64,000 bases of DNA from Marsupella aquatica (taxonomy: Eukaryota; Marchantiophyta), in NCBI GenBank assembly GCA_973895155.1, contig OZ316892.1, positions 12,152,001 to 12,216,000 of the forward strand, in the 5' to 3' direction. The position numbers and the translations under genes are program-made. Below the pieces are notes generated by a model. It searched no databases. It was not told the DNA's origin and saw only the letters and a program-made list of their open reading frames with translations. Of this stretch, positions 35,649 through 47,139 are shown piece by piece. Positions within the stretch are counted from its first letter, which is position 1. Each line of letters opens with the position of its first letter.

Positions 35649-38600
35649 TGGCTTCAAGAACGCAGCTTCTACTTGGAGAAGTCGTTCACCTGCTTATCAA
35701 TGAACAACCAGTTGCTGGTGGAAAGGTTTTTTGTGTTCTATCTTTCGACACCTGCCACTCTGTGTTGCTTGGAGCAGAACGGATAAGTGTGGTGGTGGAC
35801 AATGCTTTTTTTCACCTCGAACAGCTGCCGAATCCACATGTGGGAGCTGATCTAGTAGGAGAGTCGGTGAACTCCGTTGTTTTGTGGGATCGGCAAGATG
35901 TCCGCCATGCAAATGACATGAATCTTGGAGGTCAAACAGATTCAGCTTATGTCATTGATGACCCAGTTGACAATATTCAAGGTAATTCTGAATCAGCCAC
36001 CGGACTGGAGGGGAAAAAGGTTTTTGCGGAGGATCTGAAAGATCGTAGCACATGGTTCAAGAAGTTTGCCCTTCTCTATGCGGACAACGGAGAAACCTTG
36101 CTTGCAAGAGGTTGCATCATTATCCCACATCCTCTCGCGTCCATTAACAACGAGCGAGTTGGGGAAGATCATGTTGGTGTGAATATTTCGAGTCTAGCTA
36201 TTGAAGCTGGCTTGGGAAAAGTTTTGTTCCCTCAATTTGTTGACGGATCACCATGCACAGTTTGATGGCCAATCAACAAAACTAGGATTGAGCCTAGAAT
36301 GGAATGTCTGAGTGATCTTTTAGATTGGAATGATGGTAACGATGAGGGAGTTAGAATTCTCTCATATATCAAGCCAAAAAGGGGCTATAACAATCAACAA
36401 AGAAATCCTCAAGATTCAAACAAGAAGGAGAGAAAATGACTCGAGAAAAGACGCAATCAAAAGATGTCTCGAGTGTCCATAGATACTCTTTATCGGGTTG
36501 ATTGTTGCTCACAGAGTTGTTGTCAACGACAACTCCGTGAGACCGTCACTAACATTAGGGAAGAGTACTATGGTCTATCTCATGTTGAGCAACATACTTA
36601 CGTGCTCAATCATCTTCATTGTCGTGACGATGAAACCATCGCCTTAGGCATGATTGTATTCAAGGGAAGCAGGATCTGCAAGGAAGCTTTCTAGAATATT
36701 CATGGATTTTCTCGAGGAACATTTTACACAATGTATTCAGGATACATGGTGGGGGCAAAAGTTGGTGTTCATGGGAATGAATGGACCATCAAGACCAAAG
36801 ACTACGTTGTGTTGTTCACAAAATCAATTCGAAGTATCCTACATAAATGTGCAGAACCAATGCCACATCTTCACAAAATTGGTGTTTCAGGCAAGTAGGA
36901 AGTTGTTTTCAGGGTTCCAATAAGTTTCAGGAGAAAAGATGTTTTTGAAGAGGCTTGCGAGCTTAACAAAAACCTGGGTATTCACTCGCCCTCTCTCCCA
37001 ACCTTCTACAAGCTTTTGGATAAATATTTCCCCAATTTCCAATTCCAAGGTTGGAGCAACTTTGCAAAATGCGATCTCTGCACGACCATTAAAGAAACAC
37101 TTCGGGGGGAGAAACGGATGGATAAGATTTTAGAAATCAAGGCAAAGCGCAAACGGCATATGTTGGAACAACAATCACGCAGGAGTATGTACTATGCAGC
37201 AAAACTTGCGGCGGACCAAGAGCCCAACAAATATTTTTCTGTGATTCACGATAAAATGGATCAAGCCAAGACCGGAATCCCTAAAATGACTTCTACACTC
37301 AAGAGCCAAGGAGGCAAATCAATCCCGCTACCAATGACGCTGATGGGGATGTTAACGCATGGACGGGAGCCTGGAATTTATGCACATTTTGCCCTTTCTG
37401 GTTTGTGGGCAAGCGGTCCTGATTTTACAGTCTCTTTGCTTGCAAAGTTATTTTGTGATCTCGAATCATTTGTGGGAGATAAGACCGGCGATCTAGCTCT
37501 CAACACCTCTAACGTCACAGATCCAATCTTTGTATCCCTCTTGGATTGGCGTGCCTTTGAGGTAGGATACCTTGAAACCAAAAAGATCTCTCTCGCTCAC
37601 TTCGCAGGGCTTGGTGACTCACACAAGAGTCGCGTAGAGCCTTCAACATCGCTACCCTTCAAGGCGCTTCCTTGACACCTCCACCTTCAACTTGATAACT
37701 TGGGAAAGGATAACAAGAACCAGACAGTTCTGGCTTTCTGTAGCGAGCTTGTTCTAAGAGGAGTGTTTGAGTCTGTAACTCTTTCCTTTTTGATGGTGGG
37801 GCACACTCATGAGGATGTGGATGCCTTCTTCTCTAGAGTCGGGATAAGGATCTACAATCGAGAGCTTACCACATTTTTTGGTTTGATGGCGGAGGTTTGG
37901 GAGTGCAAGAAGAAACATCCGGTTCCAAGGTTCATCCGCAAAGTTGCATCTTACAAAGCTTATGTAGGACCATTTGTCAAAGGATCCAGGGTCAATCAAC
38001 ACCTATTCAATTCTTGTTCTCAATGAAGGAGAATGTCCCAGTCTACCAATATCGAGAGAAAATTGATACGCCTTGGCTACCGACAAAGGGTCAAACAATT
38101 TGGTTGTTTGACTTAGAGAGAAACCAATACAAATTTCCAATTGGAAGTCCTTATTCCAAGTGGATGGAGTCTTCTCACAAGCGAGCGAATGACATTTTGG
38201 AATACTTGATCCATTATATCTCATGGTTGAAGACTGCATGGAAGGATGTTACATTGGAGGGATATCGTCTCCAAAGTCCAGAGATTCAATACTGGAAAAA
38301 CATTGTTTCTGTGTTTCAGGACACACTTTGCTCTCCTTCGCTAGCAGGGGTAGATTATCCATTACTTGCTGGATTCTAGCCTCGAACGAACCATGGAACT
38401 GGGTATTGTCAAGATGGTCAGAACATGGATACCAACCCAAGCGAAGACAATGGGGTGATGCATAATCTGGAAAGAGAGCTTCAAGAAGATGAAGAAGAGA
38501 GGCAAACAATCTTTGTCGGACACCCTTCTCAGCGTGAGAGGTCAAGATTTACTCCTCTAGAAGATATTAAAAAGAATACATTTGTTATTATTTGACCCAC

Positions 38601-38951
38601 CGATGAATTTGAAACCAGAATTCCGCAACAATTTTGGCTTGCAAAAGCAATCGATTGTGTCGTAAGAGATCCCGACGATGCGCATGTTGGAGAGTTCCAA
38701 GTTGAATGGTGGCACCCTCTTAATCGCAAGAGTTTGGCAACCAAATCAAAAAGATATCAGGACTGCTTTAATTCAAGCAAACGTGGGAAATGGATCCCAA
38801 TTACCTCATTCCCCCAATCATGAATGATTGGATCCTAGCAACTTCAACCATCACCGGATGGACATCAAAAGCAAAAGCAAAGGTAAAAGTTCCAGTAAGA
38901 GTTTTGGAAAGTGTGAAGGTTTACATTTCAAAAACGATTGAAGAGAACTAA
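35649..38951 (+). pseudogene. DUF7869-type putative transposase gene, seven nonsense mutations
   Basis: The start is MASRTQLLLGEVVHLL, just after an acceptor-like cttcag ending at 35640. The frame stays open to about 38000 apart from TGA at 36263, 36437 and 37673 and TAG at 36692 and 36896. After a one-base loss near 38003 it continues with TAG at 38377 and TGA at 38593, and after another shift near 38805 it ends at TAA 38949-38951. Family marks are CCSQSCCQRQL with REEYYGLSHVEQHTYVL, the CDLCTTIK zinc-like pair, IHDKMDQAKTGIP, LHLQLDNLGKDNKNQ and LMVGHTHEDVDAFFSR. The Asp residues of the last three suggest an RNase H-like fold. DUF7869 proteins are thought to be transposases of a poorly described DNA transposon group. 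This copy is dead. Confidence 0.75.
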
Positions 38952-38995
38952 AATCCTTTCTCGACTCGAGACTCGCGTGGAAGACACTTGGTGAT

Positions 38996-39183
38996 GCACG
39001 GCACGTCCTAATTGTCAGGTTCAGGATTGTGGGAGAACAATAGGCGAGGTTGGAGCTGGTTTGTTCCAATCACTTTTCGCACGAGGCTCGTGTAGGTCGG
39101 ATTACTTAGCTCGAGGATCATTTTTTGGAAAGTGAAAGGTGTGTACTTGTACTCAATGTCATATTCACTGCAATGGCGTGCAT
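38996..39183. repeat. First part of a roughly 400-bp tandem duplication, split by Copia
   Basis: This stretch plus 46040-46252 forms one unit, and 46253-46580 forms the second. Shared text includes gtgggagaacaataggcgag and gaaaggtgtgtacttgtact. Each unit holds two palindromes. The Copia element inserted in the first unit after TGCAT. Confidence 0.8.
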
Positions 39184-39527
39184 TGTTGAGCATAGACGAC
39201 ATTCGCAACGGCAAGCCCATGAACCATCCAACGCACAATAGTCGACGCAGAGAGATACGTGGTTCACCTCCACATGAGGCTATGTCCACGGGAACACACA
39301 AGAGCTTTACTGCACTCTAGGCCGACCGGCCATACCAAGCATCCACAGCACAAGCTCTTCCTATCTCTCAACTAGCTCCGTAACAATGAGCCTAAGTTCC
39401 ACTAGGGTCTGGCATCAGCCCTGGCTATATGCACAACAGCACTACCGCTAACATTAGCTAAGTCCTAACCCGAGTTAGCCTAACTCTAGTTAGCTCATGA
39501 GTCACAAGACTAGAGCAATATCTAACA
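39184..39527 (-). repeat. 3-prime LTR of Copia copy 2
   Basis: 344 bp, TG...CA on both strands. Downstream LTR in the sense of transcription. Confidence 0.93.
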
Positions 39528-39540
39528 AACTCCCCCTTGA
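39528..39540 (-). promoter_or_regulatory. Polypurine tract of Copia copy 2
   Basis: The minus strand reads TCAAGGGGGAGTT directly before the 3-prime LTR, the expected primer for plus-strand DNA synthesis. Confidence 0.85.
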
Positions 39541-39734
39541 CTCTTGTCTTGGGGACTAGACTAAATGCTACCATATGGAATCCTCAGCGGGAAGTTCTAG
39601 ACAATCACCAAACCAGGTCTCCCCCTAAAAACCACAAGGGTTAACTAAGGGTTAACTAGAACTAAGCCGTAGCCTAACAGGAATGAGTAATCCATATACA
39701 AAGAGTCACACATTGCTAAATAACTCTACTTGCA

Positions 39735-41244
39735 CTACAACTGCAAAACCTGCAAAGTAGCACGGTGTCTTGAGAAACTCTCCAAAGGAATCACTTTGGT
39801 AAAGGCATCAGCAGGATTGAGCTTTCCATCAATCTTGACTAGCTCAAAAGTTTTATCAGACACTGCTTGCCTGATAAAATGGTACCTGATATCAATGTGC
39901 TTCACCCTGCTATCCATCACCTGGTTAGCAGCCAAGTGAAGAGCACTCTGACTATCACAGTTTAGAGTCATTTTTCCATGCTCTAAACCCATCTCCGCGA
40001 TCAACTTATCCAACCAAATTGCTTCCTTTGTAGCTTCTGCTGCTGCAACATACTCTGCTTCTGTAGTAGACTGAGATATGCACTTCTGCAAGGTAGATTT
40101 CCAACTGATACATCCTCCTCCAAGAGTGTATACAAACCCAGTTGTAGATCTCCTTGTATCCAGATAGCTTCCATAGTCAGAATCTACATAGCCAACTAAC
40201 GTTCTATTTGATCTGTTATTAAATAGTAATCCATAGTCCTGTGTTCCCTTCACATACCTGAGAATCCATTTCACAGCTTCCCAATGTACCTTCCCTGGAT
40301 TTGACATGAATCTGCTAACCTTGCCCATCGCTAGGGCCAAGTCAGGCCTAGTACAAGTCATCAAATACATCAGACTGCCTACTGCCTTCTCATAAGGAAT
40401 CTTAGCCATTAGACCTTTCTCCACAACATCCGTAGGAGAGAAAGCCGATGATAACTTGAAATGTGAAGCTAAAGGAATACTCACTGGCTTACAGCTCTCC
40501 ATGTTGAATCGTGCAAGTACTTTCCTCGCATACTGGCCTTGACTCAAGCACAACTGTCCAGTCTCAGAGTTCCTAAAAATCTCCATCCCTAAGATCCTCT
40601 TGGCCTTACCAAGATCCTTCATCTTGAATTCAACGCTCAATTTCGCCTTGAGACTGTCAACCTCAGATTGATCTTTAGCCACAATTAGCATGTCATCCAC
40701 ATAGATCACCAGAATGATGAAACCAAATACATCATTCTTGACTGATTTTGTATACACACAAGGATCATACACCATCCTTGTAAAACCTTGAGCAAGCATG
40801 AAATCATCAAACCGCTTGTTCCACTGTCTGGGAGACTGCTTCAATCCATACAAGGATTTGAGCAATCTGCAAACTAAGTTCTCTTGGCCCTTCTTCATAA
40901 AGCCTAGTGGCTGTCTCATGAAGATCATCTCTTCCAAGTTGCCATAGAGAAAAGCAGTAACAACATCCACCTGATCCATCACCAGATTAAAAAACACAAC
41001 AAGCTGACACAAGATCCGAATTGTGGAATACTTAGCCACCGGTACGTGAAAAGACCTCATTGTAATCCACTCCTTTCTCCTGAGTGAACCCCTTGGCAAC
41101 AAGCCTTGCCTTGTAGATCTTATCTCCACCCTCTGAAGGACTGTCCTTCAACTTGTAAATCCACTTGCTGTCCACCACTTGTTGACCTCTTGGAAGCTCC
41201 ACCAGCTCCCATGTCTTGTTGTCACTCAAAGATTGCAATTCCCT
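39735..41244 (-). pseudogene. pol: Copia reverse transcriptase and RNase H
   Basis: Copia-type reverse transcriptase motifs are present: VDVVTAFLYGNLEE (first Asp), LYGLKQSPRQWNKRF and the YVDD box in VIYVDDMLIV. RNase H follows with GYVDSDYGSYLDTRRSTTG and STTEAEYVAAAEATKE. The frame is broken by four extra bases near 41043-41047, within the segment that should join YNEVFS to PVAKYSTIR. Downstream of that the ORF is open to its natural stop at 39735. Confidence 0.9.
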
Positions 41245-42957
41245 CTACATTGCTGCATTCCACTCATGCTTCTGCTCTGAAGCACAAGCCTCACTATACG
41301 AAGAAGGCTCTCTTTCTTCCAAGATCAAAGCCATATCATCTTCATCAGGTGCAATGTCAATATCATCTAGCTTAGATGAGTCTGCCCATTGACCATACCT
41401 GGTAGGAGCTCTAGTAGAACGATTGGAAGTTCTTCTAGTAGATGACTCTAGCTGATCTGCTGCTGCTGCTGGCTGAATTTGAGGTACCCCAGCAACAATC
41501 TGCTCCTCTTGTTCCATCATAGGAACCAGCTCCAAGCCCGGAGCTTCTCCATCTCTCCTGTCATGAACTGCATCATGACTAATCTCCCCCTCAACCTGGT
41601 CCGGGATGGGAGATTTCCCCTTGTCAGTATGGGAGTCCTGAGAACTCTCCCCCTCCTTTGATGATCTGGATTCATTAAAGGACACATCTCTACTGACAAT
41701 TAGTTTACAGGTTACTGGATCCCATAACCTATAACCCTTAACACCTTTCTGATAGCCAAGGAAAATGCACTTCTTGGACTTGGACTCCAGCTTGGATCGA
41801 AGTTGGGAAGGTGTAAGCACATAAGCATCACATCCAAAAATCCTCAGATGTGAGTAATCTGCTGGACGCCCGTACCTCATTTCAAATGGCGTCTTGAATC
41901 CAATAGAACTGGATGGAGAAAAATTTACCAAATAAGCTGCAGTGTTGACAGCTTCAGCCCAAAACTCATGTGGTAAGCATGATTGACTCAACATACTCCT
42001 CGAGCGATCCAATAGTGTTCGGTTGAGTCTCTCAGAAACACCATTCTGTTGAGGAGTATAGCTTGTTGTGAGATGGCGGGTAATCCCCTGCTCCTTACAA
42101 TACGTTCCAAATTCACCGGAACTGTATTCACCGCCGTTATCCAATCGAAGATATCTCACCTTATTACCAGTCTGATTTTCAACTTGGGCTTTCCACTCCT
42201 TAAAAGTGGCAAAAACATCAGACTTATTGTGTAGAAAGTATATCCACACATACCTTGAGTAATTGTCAATGAACGTGACATAGTATAACCGTCCAGAATG
42301 TGAGGGAGTAGGGGCGGGACCCCACACATCACTATGTACATACTCAAGTACCTCCTTGCTGGTGTGAGTTCCAACTCCGAAGGGTTTCCTGTGCTGCTTC
42401 CCTAGCACACAGTGCTCACAAAATTCTAACTTACAAGATTGCAAATTAGAAAGTAATCCTTTCTTCTGAAGAATAACCAAACCTTTTTCACTCATGTGGC
42501 CCAAACGGAAGTGCCACAGCCGGGCCGTCTCCTCATGAGATAAGGTTACATTGGCTTCATCATAGACTACACTGCCCTCCATAACGTATAGATTGCAATG
42601 TCTCTTTCCCTTCAATACAACTTTAGTACCAGTTGAAACCTGAAGGACACCATTAGCAGAACTCCACTGATGGCCATTTGCCTCTAAAACTCCAAGTGAA
42701 ATGAGATTTTTCATCATGTTGGGAATATGTCTCACATTCCTCAATGTTCTCACAGCACCATCAAACATCTGAAATCTTACAGATCCAAGTCCAACAACTT
42801 GACATGGGATTCCATTTCCCATCAACACTGACCCGTTGGAAACCGTGTAAGAACTGAAATAATCTCTTCTAGAGCAAATGTGAAAAGTACATGCACTATC
42901 TAGAATCCAGTCATCACTACCTGGATTTGACACTACGTTGAGAGCATAACCTTGACA
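41245..42957 (-). pseudogene. pol: Copia protease and integrase
   Basis: The protease active site is in WILDSACTFHICSRRDYF. A GAG-pre-integrase HHCC zinc region follows (LWHFRLGHMSEKG, then CEHCVLGKQ). The integrase core has its acidic residues in HSDVWGP, LRLDNGGEY and NGVSERLNRT. The frame is open until a TAG at 41247-41245, where Gln or Glu is expected, just before the reverse transcriptase part. Confidence 0.9.
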
Positions 42958-43814
42958 TCACAATATGTCATCATCATCGAGTAAATCTACCTCATGCGAG
43001 CTCGATGCCGCGTTAGCAGAGGCAGTAGGGACCTTTACTCGACAATCCCTTTTCATGTGGCCAGGCTTGCCACAATTCCAACATGCAAAAGGCTTTCTCT
43101 CTTGCGATTTCCCTCTGGATTTAGATCTCCCCCGTGATGTAGATCTAAACCTATTTTGTCTATTCGTGCGTTGCGCTGCTCTTCCCCATTCACATTGAGC
43201 GCAGTGCCAGAAGAAGATGATGTTTGTGATTGACCCAACTTCTTCTGAGCATCATCAGACAGTAATGAGCTCACCACCTCATTATACGAAATGGACTTCA
43301 GATCTCTGTACAAGAGCACCTATTTCAAGCCCTGATAAGACGACGGTAAGGAGCTTAGCAGAAGCAAGGCCTTATCCTCATCTTCAACTCCTTTTTCTAA
43401 GTTTGACAAATCCACCGCTAGACTGTCAAACTCATCCAGGTGATCCTGTATCTTGCTCCCTTCCTTGAGCCTGCGGCTCATCAAGAGAGACTTCTTGTAC
43501 AGCCGGTCTGACGCATCTTCCCGGTAGTATTTCTCTCTTAGAGCCTTGAACAGTGACGTGCAATTCGCATAATCATCCAATTGCTTGATGATGTGCGGCT
43601 TGAGATATAGCATCACTGCATTGACAGCAATCACCTGCTCCTGTCTCCACTGCTTCTCTGAGATCTCCTCTTCTCCATCATACTGCTCTCGCGTAGAGAG
43701 CAGATGAGCTAAGCCCATGGCCCGAAGGACACCCTTCACTTGCTTCTCCCACAGCAAGTAATCAGTACGACCATCGTACTTCTCCACCTCAAACTCACTC
43801 CTCCAAATCTAGCC
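42958..43814 (-). pseudogene. gag: Copia gag, frameshifted
   Basis: The ATG at 43814-43812 starts MARFGGV, as in Copia copy 1, but one base is missing shortly after. The main frame (43787-43323) holds the UBN2-like gag region and ends at a TAG (43322-43320) where copy 1 has Gln. A second shift near 43200 moves the zinc knuckle CWNCGKPGHMKRDC into another frame. Gag would package the RNA. This copy cannot make it in full. Confidence 0.85.
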
Positions 43815-45690
43815 ATCTCCCTCTTCTTTCCAACTACCGACAGCTCTGGTAGTAACACAGCTTCCTCCACTGCACGTCGCACCGGTGATCATATCGGTGT
43901 CACTAGTTCCTCCTCAAACGGTAGCAGCTCCTCAGACTCTCCGTCTGACCGTCGCGATCCTGAAGCTCCACCGATGCCAATTCTTCCAGTATCCTCCGAG
44001 TCACTCATATGAAACAATCACAAAAAAATGTCTTTTTTCGAAACTTCTCACAAAACTCAAAACTCAACACCGCCGCGTAGCCCACGAAGCTAGGAGTCCA
44101 ATACTGAAAGCCGAAATCAAAATCAAAATTCGACAGAAAAGTTATTCAAATTTCGGTCGGGGTGGGTAAAACCTTGGGAAACTCCCCTGTTTTGACCACC
44201 TCGGAGAATACCCAGTATAACCCGTCGTTGGAATTGCGATGTGATCGGTGCGCCGCGATGCTAACTCCAGTGGCAACGTCCTCACCGAAAAAGAACCAAA
44301 AAAGTTACCGTTCGGCGGACAGAATCTTTGTCGAACGGCTGAAAAACAGCTCTTTGTTTTTTGGGAATATTCCCGCACAGTATAGCAGGTCTCACAGGGG
44401 GCCGTTCCCCCTGTCGGAGCGGTTAAAACGGAGGGTCACAGGGCCCAGGACAGCCAATAGAAGAGTCAGCAAGAAAGACAAAAAATTGGCCTTGAAAAGG
44501 GGGTGTAAAGGCCCTTTGGCAAAAATACGCCTTAAAAGCACGACGCGAGGCGGGCCAGGCAGAGTACAGGGATACGGGTGGGGGTAAACACGGGCGGGAA
44601 GGGAGGAACGACGGAGCCGCGTACAGGCGGTAGCCGCCGTGTATAGGCAGAGCTGGGCTGGGGGTCGCGAGTACGTCGTCGCGAGGCAGCGGCCGGCCGT
44701 GAGGGAGTTACAAAGGGCGAGGGCCTGTATACGGGCTCACTTAGGGCCGAGGGGGGCTAAATGCGGCCAGCAGCAGCTGCAAACGCACCGGTCGGCGCTG
44801 CGCTGCGCCGTGTATTCAGGGTGCACCGGGGTTTGCAAAGGTAGGGGGGCGCGGGCCTAGCAGGGGCGTCCAGCGAGCGGGGAGGGGGGGGAAACAAATA
44901 CACAGGGGGAGGAGTCGGGGCCCAAGTGTGTGTATACACCTCGTATACACACACAGGGACCAAACCCCCTTTAAACGCCAAAAATGACCCCCCCAAGCAA
45001 AAATCAGTCACACACCTTAATTGCCGCTGATTTAAACGAGAAAAGTGAATGCCGCCAAAGGGATATGTAGCCGAAGTGCACCGACACAGTCTGCAGCTCC
45101 AGCAGAGTAAATTATTTCCGCCGCGTCGCCTTCACTCCGCGTCAAGTACCAATCCGGGCTCAAAACGACCGCCTCGCCGTGATCAAACCGTAGAGCCGTG
45201 GCACTTCGCGTCTCTCCCAACAAGTCGGACGTCACAAAGGGAAACCCGTTTCAGATGAGAACAAGCTCCATAGCTTGTGAAAAAACCTGAACGTCTCCTT
45301 CACTCGTCACGACGCACTCGGTAACAACTCGGCAGCAATCCAGCTACCAAAACGACCAGCTCGCTTCAACCTTCAACTTGAGCTATAATGTGTGATCCCT
45401 CCCGTACCGCACAGCTCACTCCGTTGAAAAATGCAAACTCTGGTCTCTCCCCCGAAAACCCGTCGAACACGAATAAAACCTGAACGACGCAAACTTTGAT
45501 TCCTCCGCACCACAGATACCGATCAGCGAGTTCTAACCACCGTTAGAAAGCCCTCTCACTAACCTATCCGCTCAGCCACACACATTCGAGTTTCATGCGA
45601 CAAAACTCTGAATGTGTCACCGACAATGAACGCTGGAAAAACCTGTCACGAAAAAACCTCGTCACCTCCCAGGCATGCTCTGATACCACT
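43815..45690 (-). other. Long GC-rich leader of Copia copy 2
   Basis: No gene. The part 44050-44400 aligns with 16070-16400 of copy 1, whereas 44400-45690 has no partner in this window. Open frames here are not coding-like. Confidence 0.6.
45679..45690 (-). promoter_or_regulatory. Primer-binding site of Copia copy 2
   Basis: Next to the 5-prime LTR the minus strand reads AGTGGTATCAGAGC. The TGGTATCAGAGC part is complementary to the 3-prime end of plant initiator Met-tRNA, the usual Copia primer. Confidence 0.9.
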
Positions 45691-46034
45691 TGTTGAGCAT
45701 AGACGACATTCGCAACGGCAAGCCCATGAACCATCCAACGCACAATAGTCGACACAGAGAGATACGTGGTTCACCTCCACATGAGGCTACGTCCACGGGA
45801 ACACACAAGAGCTTTACTGCACTCTAGGCCGACCGGCCATACCAAGCATCCACAGCACAAGCTCTTCCTATCTCTCAACTAGCTCCGTAACAATGAGCCT
45901 AAGTTCCACCAGGGTCTGGCATCAGCCCTGGCTATATGCACAACAGCACTACCGCTAACATTAGCTAAGTCCTAACCCGAGTTAGCCTAACTATAGTTAG
46001 GTCATGAGTCACAAGACTAGAGCAATATCTAACA
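45691..46034 (-). repeat. 5-prime LTR of Copia copy 2
   Basis: 344 bp, aligned end to end with the LTR at 39184-39527. The differences seen include cgacac/cgacgc, ctacgt/ctatgt and accagg/actagg. Confidence 0.93.
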
Positions 46035-46039
46035 TGCAT

Positions 46040-46580
46040 GTCGACCTTTGGCTCGTGTCCGTTGTGGCCACAATGATGGTTTGGTGCCGGATCACGAGAT
46101 TTGGGTAGGATGTGCTCAATTTCCTCCGTTATTGAGGTTAAATTGACAGGTGCTTTTGTATCATAATTGTGCTACACGAGGCTCGCGTAGGATGTCATAA
46201 TCAACTTATGACTTGCAAATCCCGGATCTTATCACAGACACCCATATCACACGGCATGTACTAATTGTCGGGTTGAGGACTGTGGGAGAACAATAGGCGA
46301 GGTTGGAGTTGGTTGGTTCCATTCACTTTCCGCACGAGGCTCGTGTAGGCCAAACTACTCAGCTCTAGGATCATTATGACCTTGGAAAGTGAAAGGTGTG
46401 TACTTGTACTGAATGTCACTTTCACTGCAATGGCGCGCATGTCAACCTATGGCTCGGGTCCGTTGTGGCCACAATGATGGTGTGGTGCCGGGTCACGGGT
46501 TTTAGTATCATAATTGTGCCATACATGGCTCGCGTAGGATGTCATAATGAACTTATGACTTGCAAATCCTGGATCTCATC
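46040..46580. repeat. Remainder of the roughly 400-bp tandem duplication with palindromes
   Basis: The repeats resume after Copia at 46040, and the second unit runs 46253-46580. Palindromes lie at 46172, 46330 and 46519. Confidence 0.78.
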
Positions 46581-46740
46581 ACACACACCTTTATTCGAGA
46601 GGCTTATTTCTCTCCTTCAAGTTATGCTTTGTGATGAACTTCTGGCTCAGTCTCCAACATCTCTCTGATCAAATCTTCCTTTTCCCAATTGAGCGTTTGA
46701 CAACCATTTTGGATCGTGGTGATTTTCCTTAACTTTCATA

Positions 46741-47139
46741 ATGGCACATGGGAGACGATTGAGGAGTTCTTTGGCATTACATACGGAGGAGAGTTCTAGA
46801 GCATTACAGGCAGAGAATGCGAATGACGAGCGGTCCAACTTCTCTATGTGCTTGGAGCCATCCGATAGTTTTGACTCTGGAGTTGCTGCAAGAACAGAAA
46901 CCATTCCTCCTCTTGGCAACCAAACTGTGGTTAGTCATGACAAGACGAATGACCAGGCACCTGTTGCAGATGAGGTGGAGGAGGAACAAAAAGAGCAAGA
47001 GAAGAAGCCGACAAAGGCCGCGGAGGAGGAACAAAAGAGGATCCGTCGGGAGGAATGTCGAACGATGAGGCGTCGTTGGAAGAGGGAGCATTTGGCCACT
47101 AGAAGAAAACGTCCCCTTTTGAGACCCTATGCTTTGTGA
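46741..47139 (+). CDS. Hypothetical charged protein, 132 aa
   Basis: An open frame from ATG to TGA encodes an acidic middle (DEVEEEQKEQEKKPTKAAEE) and a very basic end (RREECRTMRRRWKREHLATR). No domain is recognised. It follows the palindrome-bearing repeats and could be a small nuclear protein or terminal exon of the element, or a chance frame. The composition is unlike the surrounding AT-rich DNA. Confidence 0.35.
   Translation: MAHGRRLRSSLALHTEESSRALQAENANDERSNFSMCLEPSDSFDSGVAARTETIPPLGNQTVVSHDKTNDQAPVADEVEEEQKEQEKKPTKAAEEEQKRIRREECRTMRRRWKREHLATRRKRPLLRPYAL

Larger units (their letters stand above)
39184..46034 (-). mobile_element. Full-length Copia LTR retrotransposon (copy 2), 6.85 kb
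   Basis: Two 344-bp LTRs (39184-39527 and 45691-46034) start TGTTGAG and end TCTAACA. They are flanked by the 5-bp duplication TGCAT (39179-39183 and 46035-46039). The coding strand is minus. The primer-binding site and polypurine tract are in the right places. By eye the LTRs differ at about five positions, about 1.5 percent, so insertion is fairly recent. The coding region is nevertheless broken by two frameshifts in gag, two nonsense codons and a 4-bp insertion, so it is not autonomous now. Confidence 0.95.
18300..46537. repeat. Dispersed 19-bp palindrome, 16 copies
   Basis: The best copy, CTACGCGAGACTCGCGTAG, is at 24601-24619. Others start at 18300, 21286, 23843, 24549, 24695, 25699, 25867, 35473, 35580, 37619, 38962, 39077, 46172, 46330 and 46519. 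Variation is mostly G/A at position 5, C/T at position 15 and the central base, which is what loss of CpG would produce. At least six copies lie in predicted introns (18325-18189, 21361-21275, the intron ending at 23813, and three in 24771-24481). Three or four more lie in the likely 5-prime leader intron of the plus-strand gene. None was seen inside 26003-35435 or 39184-46034. Confidence 0.85.
17147..47139. mobile_element. Old two-gene element: ParB-MTase-Ulp1-HAD gene and DUF7869 gene
   Basis: Boundaries are those of its coding and palindromes, not of proven termini. A minus-strand multidomain gene (17147-24837) and a plus-strand DUF7869 gene (35649-38951) diverge from a shared promoter region at 24900-25460. 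A 19-bp palindrome recurs 16 times between 18300 and 46537 and, by eye, nowhere else in the window. It is missing from two younger insertions, 26003-35435 and 39184-46034. Without them the element would be about 13.7 kb. I found no terminal inverted repeats or target duplication. Treating the two genes as one element is inference from the shared palindrome and the divergent layout. Confidence 0.62.
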
